From positions 1,305,843 through 1,369,842 of the forward strand of contig RPFO01000584.1 of the NCBI GenBank assembly GCA_009746045.1: a stretch of 64,000 nucleotides of DNA, written 5' to 3'. The notes below the pieces were generated by a model. It searched no databases. It saw only the letters and a list, made by a program, of their open reading frames with translations, and was not told the origin of the DNA. Position numbers and translations under genes: made by a program. This stretch comes from Mesostigma viride (taxonomy: Eukaryota; Streptophyta; Mesostigmatophyceae; Mesostigmatales; Mesostigmataceae). Position 1 is the first letter of the stretch; the number at the start of each line of letters is the position of its first letter. Shown here piece after piece: positions 1-13,500 of the stretch.

Positions 1-1115
1 AGTCACAGGTTGCAGTGCCATGCAGCTTACCGCTTTGCCTTTAACCTGGAGGGCAGGTGGTGCAAGTGAGGGGGTGGTCCCAACCGCTGCAAGTTGTGTT
101 CGGTGTTCTGCCACCCATGTTCTGCCTGGTTGTCGGCCATGAGCCGGCTTGCCTCTCTCAGCCGCAAAACGTCCACTAGTAAGGTTTGAGGGTTTGGCGG
201 GGTGCTTGTGATGGCTGCACTGCACTGGACCATTGTAGAAGGACCGTTGGTACTTGATGTTTTGCAGTCTCAACTATGTATCACGGCAGTCATCGAGTTG
301 TCTTTTGATTTCTGCCCTTGAGCTGTCTTCGGTTGACGGCATCTTAAAGCTGTGTATTGGAATTTGACGTGTTTGGCATTGCTTCTGCTCCCGGCTCCGC
401 GCTGTGACCGTTTGTTTCTCTCCGACGCCAGTTTGTATTGACGATGCAGTTGATGCGGGTGTGGACAGTGGCTGCAGCCCTGATGAGCCAATCTGCTACA
501 CTGGTGGAGGAAGTACTGGAGATTTCGCTCGTGGGCCCAGCTGCTTAAGTGCGGGTGGGCTGTCAAAGCTGGACACACTATTTCGGATTTCCCTTTTTTA
601 GTAGCGTTTTTTTTTTTTGTTTAGAACTTCTTTTTTTTTTGTAAATAGGCTTTTATGGTAGAGGTTGCCTTGTGCACGTCAGCACGTGCTGACTCTGATA
701 GATACCAATTGGTAACAGAAATCATTACATAGGTGGCTTCTGGTTTTGACATTTTTTCCCCTGATGTTATTGCCTAAAAGCGTTTGTTTCTTACCGTGAT
801 CAGTTCAGCATGTACTGTAGGAAGGTCCAAAGTGGGGAAACACTGAACAGAAGTCACAGGCTGCAGTGCCATGGAGCTTGCCTTGAACCCGGAGGGCTAT
901 TGCTGCAAGGTAGGGGTTCATCTCAACTGCTGCAATTTGTGTAAGGTGTTCTGCTACCCATGTTTTTCCTGGCTGTCGGCCATGAGCTGGCTTGCCTCTG
1001 TTACCCACAAAGCCTCAACTGGCAACCTCGGAGGGCTTGGCGGGGTGCTTGTGTTTGCTGCACTGCATTGGACCATTGCAAAGGAAGGACTCCTGGTACT
1101 TGATGTTTTGCTACA
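1..1115. repeat. Diverged direct duplication, about 265 bp, two copies
   Basis: Bases 1-269 and 852-1115 are recognisably the same sequence (offset 851), both beginning agtcacagg.tgcagtgccatg. They differ by scattered substitutions and small indels. The reading frames within them do not stay aligned between copies, which argues against coding. The 580 bases between are AT-rich with T-tracts near 608-640. No gene is supported here. Confidence 0.6.
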
Positions 1116-1347
1116 TGGTTGAGAAATACGCATGACAATTCAAATAATAGACGTATTTCTGGTACTTAATGCTGCGGATAAAAAACCTCGTGGTCCTTTG
1201 AACGTAGTTTCGTTACAGTGAGATGGAAGGGTAGCCCACCCGATAGAGCTTAAAATTAACCGGTACTAGCTAGGGTGGGATACCAGCACAACAACTTGGA
1301 ACTAACCCAGGGACCCACCCGATAGAGCTTACATTAACCGTATACTG
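1116..1347. other. Non-coding flank with short duplicated motif
   Basis: A motif reading cccacccgatagagctta followed by ttaaccg occurs at about 1235-1265 and again at 1312-1340. The LTR element begins immediately after the second copy. I see no gene. Confidence 0.4.
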
Positions 1348-2090
1348 TGTTGCATTTGCACTGAACCAAGGTGATCGGAGGAAATTGATCTTGGTTATTA
1401 AATAACGCTTAAAAGACAAGCATTAAATCACAAATGCCGACGCCCACATTTCACGTCCTTCATGGTGAAAAACGTGTGAAATAAGGCATGAGCGTGAGTT
1501 GCCAAGGAGCAGTGCCTAGGCTAAATGCTACGCCGCCCAAAGGACAGGTCACGACACAAACAGATCACAGCCGTACGATACGTGGCGGCGCGTTCTAGGT
1601 GGTCGGATGCATTCAAGCACACATGTGCATGCATACATGCACAAAGGACTGAAAAGTTGCGCCGCGTCTGATACTCTACCATTCTTATGATTTCTTTCTC
1701 AGACATGCGCCACAAGCTCGGACTTAGACAAAATCACTCACATAGGTGAAAAACCAGAAACAGTACCAACGTCCCTAAGATCTGCGCGAAGCGCGGATCC
1801 TGCTGCATAACGTACGGTGGCAGCATAAGCAATCCAAAATGTACCGTCGGTGCCACACCAGCACCGGTACAATATTTTGTAGCACTCCACATATAGTCCG
1901 GACCCAAAAACAATTACAACGGGTCTCAAAAGTATGATCCGTACAGTATCTCGGACCTGAAACGCAGCACTAAAAATCCGTAGCACGAATTAAATAGTCT
2001 GGAAAAGTACAGTTGTGTCGTCCCACTAATTAGGCTAACTGACAGCCAAAAAACTAGTGCCGGGACTGCCTTGGCCCACTACGGCTGACA
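1348..2090 (-). repeat. E1 3' LTR (left)
   Basis: This 743-bp terminal repeat, TG...CA on the plus strand, matches 3742-4484 at a constant offset of 2394. Short frames inside it recur identically in the other LTR, as expected from duplication rather than coding. Confidence 0.93.
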
Positions 2091-2100
2091 CCCCCCTTAG
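2091..2100 (-). other. E1 polypurine tract
   Basis: The minus strand reads ctaagggggg immediately before the TG of the 3' LTR. This is the expected position and composition of the plus-strand primer of an LTR element. Confidence 0.8.
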
Positions 2101-2178
2101 TGGGACAAGCTGGAAACAATGACTCGAAAAGGTATGGTGGCCAGGGCGCCCCTGGAGCAACGCACCACTAAACAAATA

Positions 2179-3090
2179 CTACAGTTGGTCAGCGGGAGCC
2201 TCCACGACAGTGTGGAAAACAAAACCAGGGGGCACCTCCAGTGCCTCCTGCTGATCAGGAGTGGACGTCAAGTTGGCCTGCGCCTTGCCCTCTCCGTCCT
2301 TCCCCCCCTTGCGAAGGTGAGGGTGCTTCTTGAAACAGTTTGCGACCTTGTGGCCCGGTTTGCCGCAGTGAAAACAGCCACCCTTCTTCCCGTCCTCCAT
2401 CGCCATGGTAGCAAAGACGCCAGCCAGAGAACTGGTGTCCCTGGTGTCTCCCTGCTTCCCCCCGCCTGTGTTGCGCATGATGGCCGCCTGGGCCTTGATG
2501 CTGTCCTCAATCCTCAGCACACGTGCCTTGTACTCATCCCACGTGAGTGTGGTGATGCGTACATCCTGTGCTGCCATCATCACCCGGATCGCAGCGGGCA
2601 TGAGATCATGAGTAGAGAGGACCATGTCCTGGTCGTCAAAACGCCCGTCCAGCTCCTGGACGTACTCCTCGCGCGTCAGCTCCCTCGCTGCCAGGAACTC
2701 ATTGAGGGGCTTGTCCACTGGTGCAGGCTCCTTGGAACGAAGCTTGCGACGCAGTTCATCCTGATAGGTCTCAGTCGTACGGTGGTGACCAAACCTCTTC
2801 ATCAGGAGCTCCCATGCCTGTTTTGCACTGGTCACATTCTTGACCAGCATAAGAGCCAGGCCATCTAAAAAGATGCCCATCGCGGCCTGAACTGCCGCGT
2901 CCTTGCCATCGTCCTCGATCTCACCCGTGATTACCCCATGTAGGTTAAAGGCTTTCAGCAAACGGGTAAAGCGGACATTCGTTGCCTCCCACTTACGGGG
3001 ATCCACACCATCAAACTTTGGTAACTTATCAGCAGCACTGATGAAGGCCCCGATGCTGGTAGCTGCTGCTACTGCTGCGTTGGCTGCCAT
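2179..3090 (-). CDS. gag: Gag polyprotein of E1, Copia/UBN2 type
   Basis: This 303-residue protein, from the ATG at 3088-3090, is a capsid/nucleocapsid precursor. The N-terminal two thirds look like the UBN2/Copia gag fold: a KFDG.DPRKWE segment, then KQAWELLMKRFG and a helical stretch to about residue 200. A CCHC zinc knuckle (CFHCGKPGHKVANC; C-x2-C-x4-H-x4-C) lies near residues 239-252, followed by a basic tail. An upstream GTG in frame is an unlikely start. It ends about 90 bp before the 3' LTR, leaving no room for pol. The frame is intact and could still make particles. The antisense 249-residue frame over the same DNA is a shadow. Confidence 0.85.
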   Translation of the reverse strand: MAANAAVAAATSIGAFISAADKLPKFDGVDPRKWEATNVRFTRLLKAFNLHGVITGEIEDDGKDAAVQAAMGIFLDGLALMLVKNVTSAKQAWELLMKRFGHHRTTETYQDELRRKLRSKEPAPVDKPLNEFLAARELTREEYVQELDGRFDDQDMVLSTHDLMPAAIRVMMAAQDVRITTLTWDEYKARVLRIEDSIKAQAAIMRNTGGGKQGDTRDTSSLAGVFATMAMEDGKKGGCFHCGKPGHKVANCFKKHPHLRKGGKDGEGKAQANLTSTPDQQEALEVPPGFVFHTVVEAPADQL

Positions 3091-3092
3091 TG

Positions 3093-3371
3093 TCACTCCT
3101 CGCCGGTAGGTCTCACTGTAGGATTCTCAGGAACAACTGTGGGCTCCTCAGGGATGAGTTGATCTAAAAACTCCGCCAAACGGCGCAGAGTTCTAGGGGT
3201 GCATACAATCTCCCAGTTAAAACAGGTACCCCTATACTGTACTTCCACAGATGCTCTGTTTGGAGAAGGGGATACCCCCTGATGGCCGGTGTTGTAATCA
3301 GGATTCGGAATAACAATAGGATCTCCAGCAGCTCTAGGACACCACAAAGCAGTGGTCAAATCCCTTTGCAT
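3093..3371 (-). CDS. Small ORF between primer site and gag in E1
   Basis: A 92-residue frame from the ATG at 3369-3371 ends in TGA two bases before the gag ATG (the junction reads TGACAATG). I do not recognise the product. It is moderately acidic towards the C-terminus, with several Pro-Glu pairs. The tight stop/start spacing would suit termination-reinitiation or leaky scanning onto gag. It could equally be chance in a 5' leader. Confidence 0.35.
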   Translation of the reverse strand: MQRDLTTALWCPRAAGDPIVIPNPDYNTGHQGVSPSPNRASVEVQYRGTCFNWEIVCTPRTLRRLAEFLDQLIPEEPTVVPENPTVRPTGEE

Positions 3372-3723
3372 AGACAAGTTTCTCCCCACTAAAAATGTTG
3401 CAGAAAAAACCAGATTCTTTACTGCCCAGGAAGAACAGAAAAACGTTTTATCTCAAAAAACGTCTCCACAGGAAGGATGCTTCAAGAATAAAGACAAACT
3501 TCCCAATACTCAAGTGGCCCTTATGCCAAGGGTCTTACACTTTCAACAGAACAATGCAGTTCCCTCAAGAAGAACACCTCCCACAAATTGGGTGGCCCGA
3601 TTTCAACAAGAAGAAGCGAAAGAGGCGCATCCAAAGACTGCAATGTAGATGTGGGGCGTCCCCCTCACAGTCTTGGACAAGGTGAAGTGTATGAAGTTTG
3701 GCTTCACCAGATTTTGCCTGTCA

Positions 3724-3741
3724 CTTTCTGAGGCGATACCA
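3724..3741 (-). other. E1 primer-binding site
   Basis: Read on the minus strand directly after the 5' LTR: tggtatcgcctcagaaag. It begins with TGG, as expected for pairing with a tRNA CCA end. It shares TGGTATC with initiator-Met-type sites of many Copia elements, but the downstream part differs. Confidence 0.7.
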
Positions 3742-4484
3742 TGTTGCATTTGCACTGAACCAAGGTGATCGGAGGAAATTGATCTTGGTTATTAAATAAC
3801 GCTTAAAAGACAAGCATTAAATCACAAATGCCGACGCCCACATTTCACGTCCTTCATGGTGAAAAACGTGTGAAATAAGGCATGAGCGTGAGTTGCCAAG
3901 GAGCAGTGCCTAGGCTAAATGCTACGCCGCCCAAAGGACAGGTCACGACACAAACAGATCACAGCCGTACGATACGTGGCGGCGCGTTCTAGGTGGTCGG
4001 ATGCATTCAAGCACACATGTGCATGCATACATGCACAAAGGACTGAAAAGTTGCGCCGCGTCTGATACTCTACCATTCTTATGATTTCTTTCTCAGACAT
4101 GCGCCACAAGCTCGGACTTAGACAAAATCACTCACATAGGTGAAAAACCAGAAACAGTACCAACGTCCCTAAGATCTGCGCGAAGCGCGGATCCTGCTGC
4201 ATAACGTACGGTGGCAGCATAAGCAATCCAAAATGTACCGTCGGTGCCACACCAGCACCGGTACAATATTTTGTAGCACTCCACATATAGTCCGGACCCA
4301 AAAACAATTACAACGGGTCTCAAAAGTATGATCCGTACAGTATCTCGGACCTGAAACGCAGCACTAAAAATCCGTAGCACGAATTAAATAGTCTGGAAAA
4401 GTACAGTTGTGTCGTCCCACTAATTAGGCTAACTGACAGCCAAAAAACTAGTGCCGGGACTGCCTTGGCCCACTACGGCTGACA
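3742..4484 (-). repeat. E1 5' LTR (right)
   Basis: This is the second copy of the 743-bp LTR, matching 1348-2090 with no difference I could see. It should hold the minus-strand promoter that drives gag. Confidence 0.93.
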
Positions 4485-4489
4485 TACTG

Positions 4490-5607
4490 GTTTCAGACAC
4501 CGGTGTTTTCTAGAGTCCAATCACAATCATGGCATTGCATATTTCTCTTGTACAAAATGGTGAACTGTCAGGCAATTATGAAAAAATGGCAACATGCATG
4601 AAGGCGGCCATTCCAGCGCATTAGACATAAAGCCAATTGCCACCACACTCTTTGGATGAGACCAATGATGTGCACCTAAGTCTATTGACGGTGAGTACAT
4701 CATGTACCAGCAGCAAAGCATTATCCATGGTTCAAGAAGTGATCCTAGATCACAGATTTTGCCAGGTGCAGCTTCCTTTATGCTGAACTTGCTCATATGA
4801 CCTTTCACATCATCATACATATTGGGCCTGTTTGGGGCATTTCCTCATAGAGGGCCATAGGGGTGGACCTTTCATAGTCTATACTAACGTGTCCACTAGC
4901 AGTGACCACCTACACCGCCTGCATTAGTAGTTCTAATGCATCCCCAATTTCTGCCCTCAGCGAATTTTGAATCACCCTGGATCGATTGTTGGGAGCCAAG
5001 TAGGGGCCCCGGCTTTTCTTAATTGTTTGTTTTTTCGTCGTGCAGCCGTTCAAGGCAGACAGTCGGGTACTTATTTACTATGTACGGTGAGATACCCTGA
5101 TTTTCTGTTGTTTTAGCTTCAATGTTTCCCCCAGAGTTACCCCCCAGGGGCGGCAAGATTAAATTAGTTAATTTACTTTGTTTGTTTGCTAGTTTATCTC
5201 TCATGCAAACCTAAAGCCCAGGGACTTCGTTCATAAAAATTTCTTTTTGTTTTAACGTTTTCAGCCGGAAAGTTTTCGAGCAATTCTTTATTTCATTAAG
5301 TTAAACTACCAATGGGGGCGGTGTAATATTAGTATTTGTACTGAGTGGCACATAGTATATTTGTCTATGGCCTAAACCCAATTTCTGGCTACACCCTGGT
5401 ACATACCAAGCATGAGTTAATGTCAATTTTGGGGAGGGGAAATGCCATTAGTGATTGATCCCATGTCTACGACTTTTGGGTGCTATAAATAGCGCCAACC
5501 CCAGGAGGGTACGGGAAAATAGGGTTTGAGACGCAAGTCATGCAATATGGACCACTAACACAAATCAGCTGGCCCTGGAATTTCAAGGGCAGCTAGTTTA
5601 TATCACA
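4490..5607. other. Non-coding interval
   Basis: AT-rich sequence without a convincing ORF. The few frames under 100 residues lack recognisable motifs and low-complexity tracts are minor. Confidence 0.5.
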
Positions 5608-5641
5608 GGCATGGGTGGTTTTACCGGATTAGGATACATTT
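5608..5641 (+). repeat. Left terminal inverted repeat
   Basis: This 34-bp sequence is the reverse complement of 16851-16885 apart from one G. It is followed by a second ttaggatacattt at 5647-5659. Confidence 0.6.
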
Positions 5642-6189
5642 TTTTGTTTAGGATACATTTGATGCACTGTGCAGTTTTCAGATGTGTTTGAGGGGGTTGA
5701 TTGCGCCTAACATGCATTTTATTGAAGCAATGAGTTTCCCAAGATATACATGATATAAACTAAGACAATTGACCCATTAAGGCAATGAGACAACATCAAT
5801 AAGACAACATATGCCAATTGAATAAGACAACTCAACCTTACAGGACGTTGGGCCATCATACGTCCGGAATAATTGTCTCACTTATTACATAACCAAACTT
5901 TTTGAGGGATCGCCATGGTTGCATGGTTTCCACACATGCGCCCTGCACTCATGTGCATCAAAGGTGTTGCGTCTAGTGCCAACTCAGTGTCAAAGAACTG
6001 ATTCAATCATATTTCCCGTGTGGCCATGAAGGCCCACATGAGTTAAACATGGCCGAGAGTGATTGCATCATCCTTCTTGGCGACATCGGTCTTGACGACG
6101 TCGATGGGGAAGACGGCAGCACCTGCATGTGAACAAAAGAATCCATGAATTGTGGCATCCAAAGGCAACAACATATTAGCATCCCATTG

Positions 6190-6530
6190 AACACGCAGCC
6201 ACGCTGACCCGGCCATCCAGCCGCCCACGCAGCCACAAAGCCAGCCAGCCACGCAGTGACGCACCCACCCAGCCACACATCCACGCATCCACGCACCCGG
6301 CACCCCCCCCAGCCAGCCAGCCACGCAGCCACGCAGCCACGCAGCCACGCAGCAGCGCAGCCACGCAGCCACGCACCCTCCTTTCCAGCCAAGCAGCCAC
6401 GCAGTCACACAGTCAACCCCCCCATCCCCCCCACCCCCCCACCCCCCACCCCCCACCCCACCCCCACCCCACCCCACCCACCCACCCACCCCACCCACCC
6501 ACCCCACCCACCCACCCCACCCACTCAACA
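6190..6530. repeat. Minisatellite (cacgcagc-type) followed by C-rich tract
   Basis: From about 6190 to 6410 the sequence is built of 8-16 bp variants of cacgcagccacgcag. From 6415 to 6530 it changes to runs of (ac)ccccacccacccc, potentially G-quadruplex forming on the minus strand. Long frames on both strands (Gly/Trp/Val- or Pro/His-rich) are by-products of the repeats. Confidence 0.85.
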
Positions 6531-6543
6531 CTACACGAATGAC

Positions 6544-8829
<2,286 letters not shown>

Positions 8830-8989
8830 AGTTCCCGTGGCTAGTGCCCATCACCTTCCACCTTGAGCGAAGTCACGAATTCAAGCGCGAAGTGCATTTG
8901 AATCAAGCGGGAACTGGGTGACACTGCTTGAAGACGTGCAGCTCCAAGGCATGCAAATGATGCAATGTATCAAAGATACGATACGCAAA

Positions 8990-10000
8990 GTTCAGGTGTT
9001 CAGGTGAAGCCGTGAAGACGTGAAGCCGTGAAGCCGTGAAGACGTGGTGAAGACAGGTGAAGACGTGGTGAAGACGTGAAGACGTGAAGACGTGAAGACG
9101 TGAAGACGTGAAGACACGATACGGCAAGTTCAGGTGAAGTTCAGGTGTTCAGGTGAAGCCGTGAAGACGTGAAGACGTGAAGCCGTGAAGCCGTGGTGAA
9201 GACAGGTGAAGACGCGGTGAAGACGTGAAGACGTGAAGACGTGAAGACGTGAAGACGTGAAGACACGATACGGCAAGTTCAGGTGAAGTTCAGGTGTTCA
9301 GGTGAAGCCGTGAAGACGTGAAGCCGTGAAGCCGTGAAGACGTGGTGAAGACAGGTGAAGACGCGGTGAAGACGTGAAGACGTGAAGACGTGAAGACGTG
9401 AAGACGTGAAGACACGATACGGCAAGTTCAGGTGAAGTTCAGGTGTTCAGGTGAAGCCGTGAAGACGTGAAGCCGTGAAGCCGTGAAGACGTGGTGAAGA
9501 CAGGTGAAGACGCGGTGAAGACGTGAAGACGTGAAGACGTGAAGACGTGAAGACGTGAAGACACGATACGGCAAGTTCAGGTGAAGTTCAGGTGTTCAGG
9601 TGAAGCCGTGAAGACGTGAAGCCGTGAAGCCGTGAAGACGTGGTGAAGACAGGTGAAGACGCGGTGAAGACGTGAAGACGTGAAGACGTGAAGACGTGAA
9701 GACGTGAAGACACGATACGGCAAGTTCAGGTGAAGTTCAGGTGTTCAGGTGAAGCCGTGAAGACGTGAAGCCGTGAAGCCGTGAAGACGTGGTGAAGACA
9801 GGTGAAGACGCGGTGAAGACGTGAAGACGTGAAGACGTGAAGACGTGAAGACGTGAAGACACGATACGGCAAGTTCAGGTGAAGTTCAGGTGTTCAGGTG
9901 AAGCCGTGAAGACGTGAAGCCGTGAAGCCGTGAAGACGTGGTGAAGACAGGTGAAGACGCGGTGAAGACGTGAAGACGTGAAGACGTGAAGACGTGAAGA
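8990..10000. repeat. 149-bp higher-order satellite, about 6.6 units
   Basis: The junction cacgatacggcaagttcagg recurs at 9115, 9264, 9413, 9562, 9711 and 9860, exactly 149 bp apart. Each unit is itself made of the 8-bp motif tgaagacg and variants (tgaagccg, ggtgaagacagg). Units 2-6 look almost identical, implying recent amplification. It lies between the two divergent genes. Confidence 0.93.
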
Positions 10001-10069
10001 CAAGTTGCAGCACTCAGCCGCAGCAGTCGCACGCAGGTAGAAACGATAATTTGTTTGAATCTGTCAAGA

Positions 10070-10510
10070 CCCCATCGAATGTAAAACAGGTTTTTCGTAA
10101 AGAAATCCGATGTGTGGGCGGGCTTTACATAGTTGCGATTTCTGGCCTGCGATTTCTGGCCTGCGCTGGTTGTCTCTTTTATAGTGCTTCTGCCCAAGCA
10201 CTACCGGCTGTAAAACAGTATACTTCTTGAAGAAATCAGTTGGGGCTTTGTTGGGCGTCACATTTGACCGGTGGGCGGAGTTTCCTGCTTCTGTGAAGGC
10301 GCCATCGAATGTAGATCAGTAGATTTTCTAAAGAAATCTGAGGTGTGGGCGGGGCCTTTATTGCTTGTGTCCATCCACCACCGGATGTAGAACAGTAGAC
10401 TTATTGAAGAAAACAGTTTGGGGCTTTGTTGGGCGCCACATTTGAGCGGTGGGCGGGGTTTCTTGCTTCTGTCCAAGCACCACCGGGTGTAATACAGTAG
10501 ATTTCCTATT
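10070..10510 (+). promoter_or_regulatory. GC-box-bearing tandem repeats upstream of the GHTH.D.D gene
   Basis: Roughly five diverged units each carry gta.aacagta.a.tt, a gaagaaatc.g motif, gtgggcggg and tgcttctg..caagcaccaccgg. The last unit runs to 10505, just before the ATG at 10514. GC boxes (gtgggcggggc) occur in most units. Position and content suggest a repeated promoter or a transposase-binding array. Confidence 0.5.
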
Positions 10511-10513
10511 AAC

Positions 10514-13500
10514 ATGGATGAAGAATGGGATGTGCCAGACCTGGTGGATTCGGATGCGAGTTCTGAAGCTAGTTGGGGCGTAGATTCTGACGGCTCTGAC
10601 GACGACCTGCTTCACACGGAAATGGGGCCCGGCACGTCTTCCTCTCGAGCGAAGCGCAGTGGGAAGAAAGATGGCGCCCGGCTTCTCGCCTCCAAATTGA
10701 AGTCCGTTGACAAGGACATCGCCAAGGCCAGGAAGTGCGGTCCGACTTGTGGGGAGCATTGCCTCGAGAAGGTGGGCACCTTACTTACCGATACCAGGTC
10801 GTGGACTGCCTTTCGAGAGTACCTGTACAACCAAACGGACCAGCAGCGCATGGCCTCCCTTTGCGACGTGATCCGGTCGGCCGGCGTGGGCAACATCGAG
10901 GTAGAATCCCCTGCCGACGGTGGCCGTTACAAGAAGTACATCATTACCGGCCCTTTACACGTGGACGTGGTGATTGCGGGGTGCATGTACACCGTCACCG
11001 GTTGTGCATCTGCCATCCGGAAGATGGCCGGCGTTACCCGGGCGACTTGGAACAATCTGGTGGCGTCGGTCGTGTCGGCGAAAGAGTATTTCCTGACCGT
11101 GCATCCCAACGACCTAGCGACTTTCGGTGTTGGTCTGGAGCACGCACCACCTGAGCGTGATGCTCGGGGGCGTTCGGAGGTTGGCGAACACGCAGCAATG
11201 TGGATGCACGAGTTGGTGCAGCAGATCGCAGACCATGACCCGACTCATGCTGGCGTTGTCTTCATGGACGTCATGTCCATCAAGGAGATGCACGCCATGT
11301 ACGTTGAAGACGTGGTGGCAGAAGCGGGGGAAGGGGCCAAGGTGCTAGGCTACAACGCATTCTACCGCATCTGGCGCACCTACTGCAAAGGCGACTACTT
11401 CCCAGGGCAGAGGAGCCCGAAGGTGGTGGTATGCCCGCACAACAAGAGCACCGGTCACTGCGCGGACTGCGTGGAACTGCGCATGCGGCGCCGCGGTGCT
11501 TCAACTGAGGCACAACGGCAGTACGTCGACAACCAAATCAAGCAGCATGTCGCTCTGGCCTGGTTTACCCGCCAGAACTATTGGTTGAGGCGCGAGCTTG
11601 CCTGCGCGATGGTGGCCGCTATGTTGACGGCCATTTTGTCGATCAACCTCGACAAGCTGGATCACGCCAAGACATACTGGCCGAAGCTGGTGGGGGGGCC
11701 CGACTCATGGGGCAGCTATGCAGGTGGCATGATGCCGTTCTCGCTCTTCTGTGCGGCCGTCCATGGGTACAAGGCGATGTGGTTCATCGTTCTCGCATGG
11801 GTCCTCATGACCGACAACCTCTCCGGCAGTGTCACCGTCACGATGCTGATGCACATCCTGGCGCAGTTGATGAGGGACCAGCCATGGAGGAGGGCGGGGC
11901 TGCCGCACATGCCCAGGTGTTTGTGCCTGCAACTGGACGGTGGGAGTGAAAACCGGAATCACACCGTCTTACTGTTTGCATGGTGGCTCGTACACGTTGG
12001 CTTCTTCGACGTCGTCGAAATGCACCGCATGCTCGTGGGCCACACGCACGCCGACCCAGATCAGAAATTCGGCGTGCTTGTGGCCTACATGAGACACGCT
12101 GTGGCGGGGGGGCCTAGCTTCGTGCACAAGTACCCAACTTTGGAGAGCTGGGTGGCGGCCATAGAAGAGGCATTCCGTCAGCCTAGTGGTGCAGCTGCGA
12201 ACTGCAACTCGACCGTCCCCGCTGGCACGGAGGTCAAGGTATTGGGGGTCGCTTACGATGTCAGGAACTTTCTCACTCCGTTGCAGCGCGAGTCGTTTGC
12301 CGGTTGGTGCAGCACAGTAGATTGGATGACCGGTAGGGAGGATCAGGTTATCAAGGTCACCAGGGTGCGTGGTGATGTCGTGCAGCCTGCGTGCAGCGAG
12401 GCGCAGCCGGCGCACGGAGGGGCGGCGCCATCGGTGCGCGGCGGGGCGGCAGCGGCGGCGCAGCCGGCACGCGGCGGGGCGGGGCAGTCAGCGGGCAGCG
12501 GGGCGGCGCTGCCGGTGCGCGGCGGGGCGGGGCAGTCGACGGGCGGCGGGGCAGGGCCGTCGACGGGCGGCGGGCCAGCGGTGCTGCCGGCGCGCGCGGG
12601 CGGCGGGGCGGGGCAGTCGGCGCGCGGGGGCCAGCGGCGCTGCCGGCGCGCGTGGGCGGCGGGGCGGGGCTGTCGACGGGCGGCGGGGCGGGGCAGTCGA
12701 CGGGCGGCGGGGCAGGGCCGTCGGCGTGCGGGGGGCCAGCGGTGCTGCCGGCGCGCGTGGGCGGCGGGGCGGGGCTGTCGACGGGCGGCGGGGCGGGGCA
12801 GTCGACGGGCGGCGGGGCAGGGCCGTCGGCGTGCGGGGGGCCAGCGGTGCTGCCGGCGCGCGTGGGCGGCGGGGCGGGGCTGTCGACGGGCGGCGGGGCG
12901 GGGCAGTCGGCGTGCGGGGGGCCAGCGGTGCTGCCGGCGCGCGTGGGCGGCGGGGCGGGGCTGTCGACGGGCGGCGTGGCGGGGCAGTCAGCGCGCGGGG
13001 GGCCAGCGGCGCTGCCGGCGCGCGTGGGCGGCGGGGCGGGGCTGTCGACGGGCGGCGGGGCGGGGCAGTCGACGGGCGGCGTGGCGGGGCGGTCGGCGTG
13101 CGGGGGGCCAGCGGCGCTGCCGGCGCGCGTGGGCGGCGGGGCGGGGCTGTCGACGGGCGGCGGGGCGGGGCAGTCGACGGGCGGCGGGGCAGGGCGGTCG
13201 GCGTGCGGGGGGCCAGCGGCGCTGCCGGCGCGCGTGGGCGGCGGGGCGGGGCTGTCGACGGGCGGCGGGGCGGGGCAGTCGACGGGCGGCGGGGCAGGGC
13301 CGTCGGCGCGCGGGGGGCCAGCGGCGCTGCCGGCGCGCGTGGGCGGCGGGGCGGGGCTGTCGACGGGCGGCGGGGCGGGGCAGTCGACGGGCGGGGGGCC
13401 AGCGGTGCTGCCGGCGCGCGTGGGCGGCGGGGCGGGGCTGTCGACGGGCGGCGGGGCGGGGCAGTCGGCGTGCGGGGGGCCAGCGGTGCTGCCGGCGCGC

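Larger units (their letters stand above)
1348..4484 (-). mobile_element. Complete gag-only LTR retrotransposon, element E1
   Basis: Two apparently identical 743-bp direct repeats (1348-2090 and 3742-4484) start TG and end CA. They are flanked by the 5-bp target duplication TACTG at 1343-1347 and 4485-4489. The element reads on the minus strand: a tRNA-like primer site (tggtatcgcctcag) abuts the right LTR and a purine tract abuts the left LTR. The interior carries a Copia-type gag and a small upstream ORF. There is no protease, integrase or reverse transcriptase, so mobilisation would depend on enzymes from another element. Identical LTRs and an intact TSD imply recent insertion. Confidence 0.93.

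Noticed and set aside
1521-4380. Identical short frames of 64 and 82 residues in both E1 LTRs
   Set aside because: Duplicated only because the LTRs are duplicated; no motif.
8990-10000. CRISPR-like periodic repeat
   Set aside because: No unique spacers; continuous satellite in a eukaryotic context.
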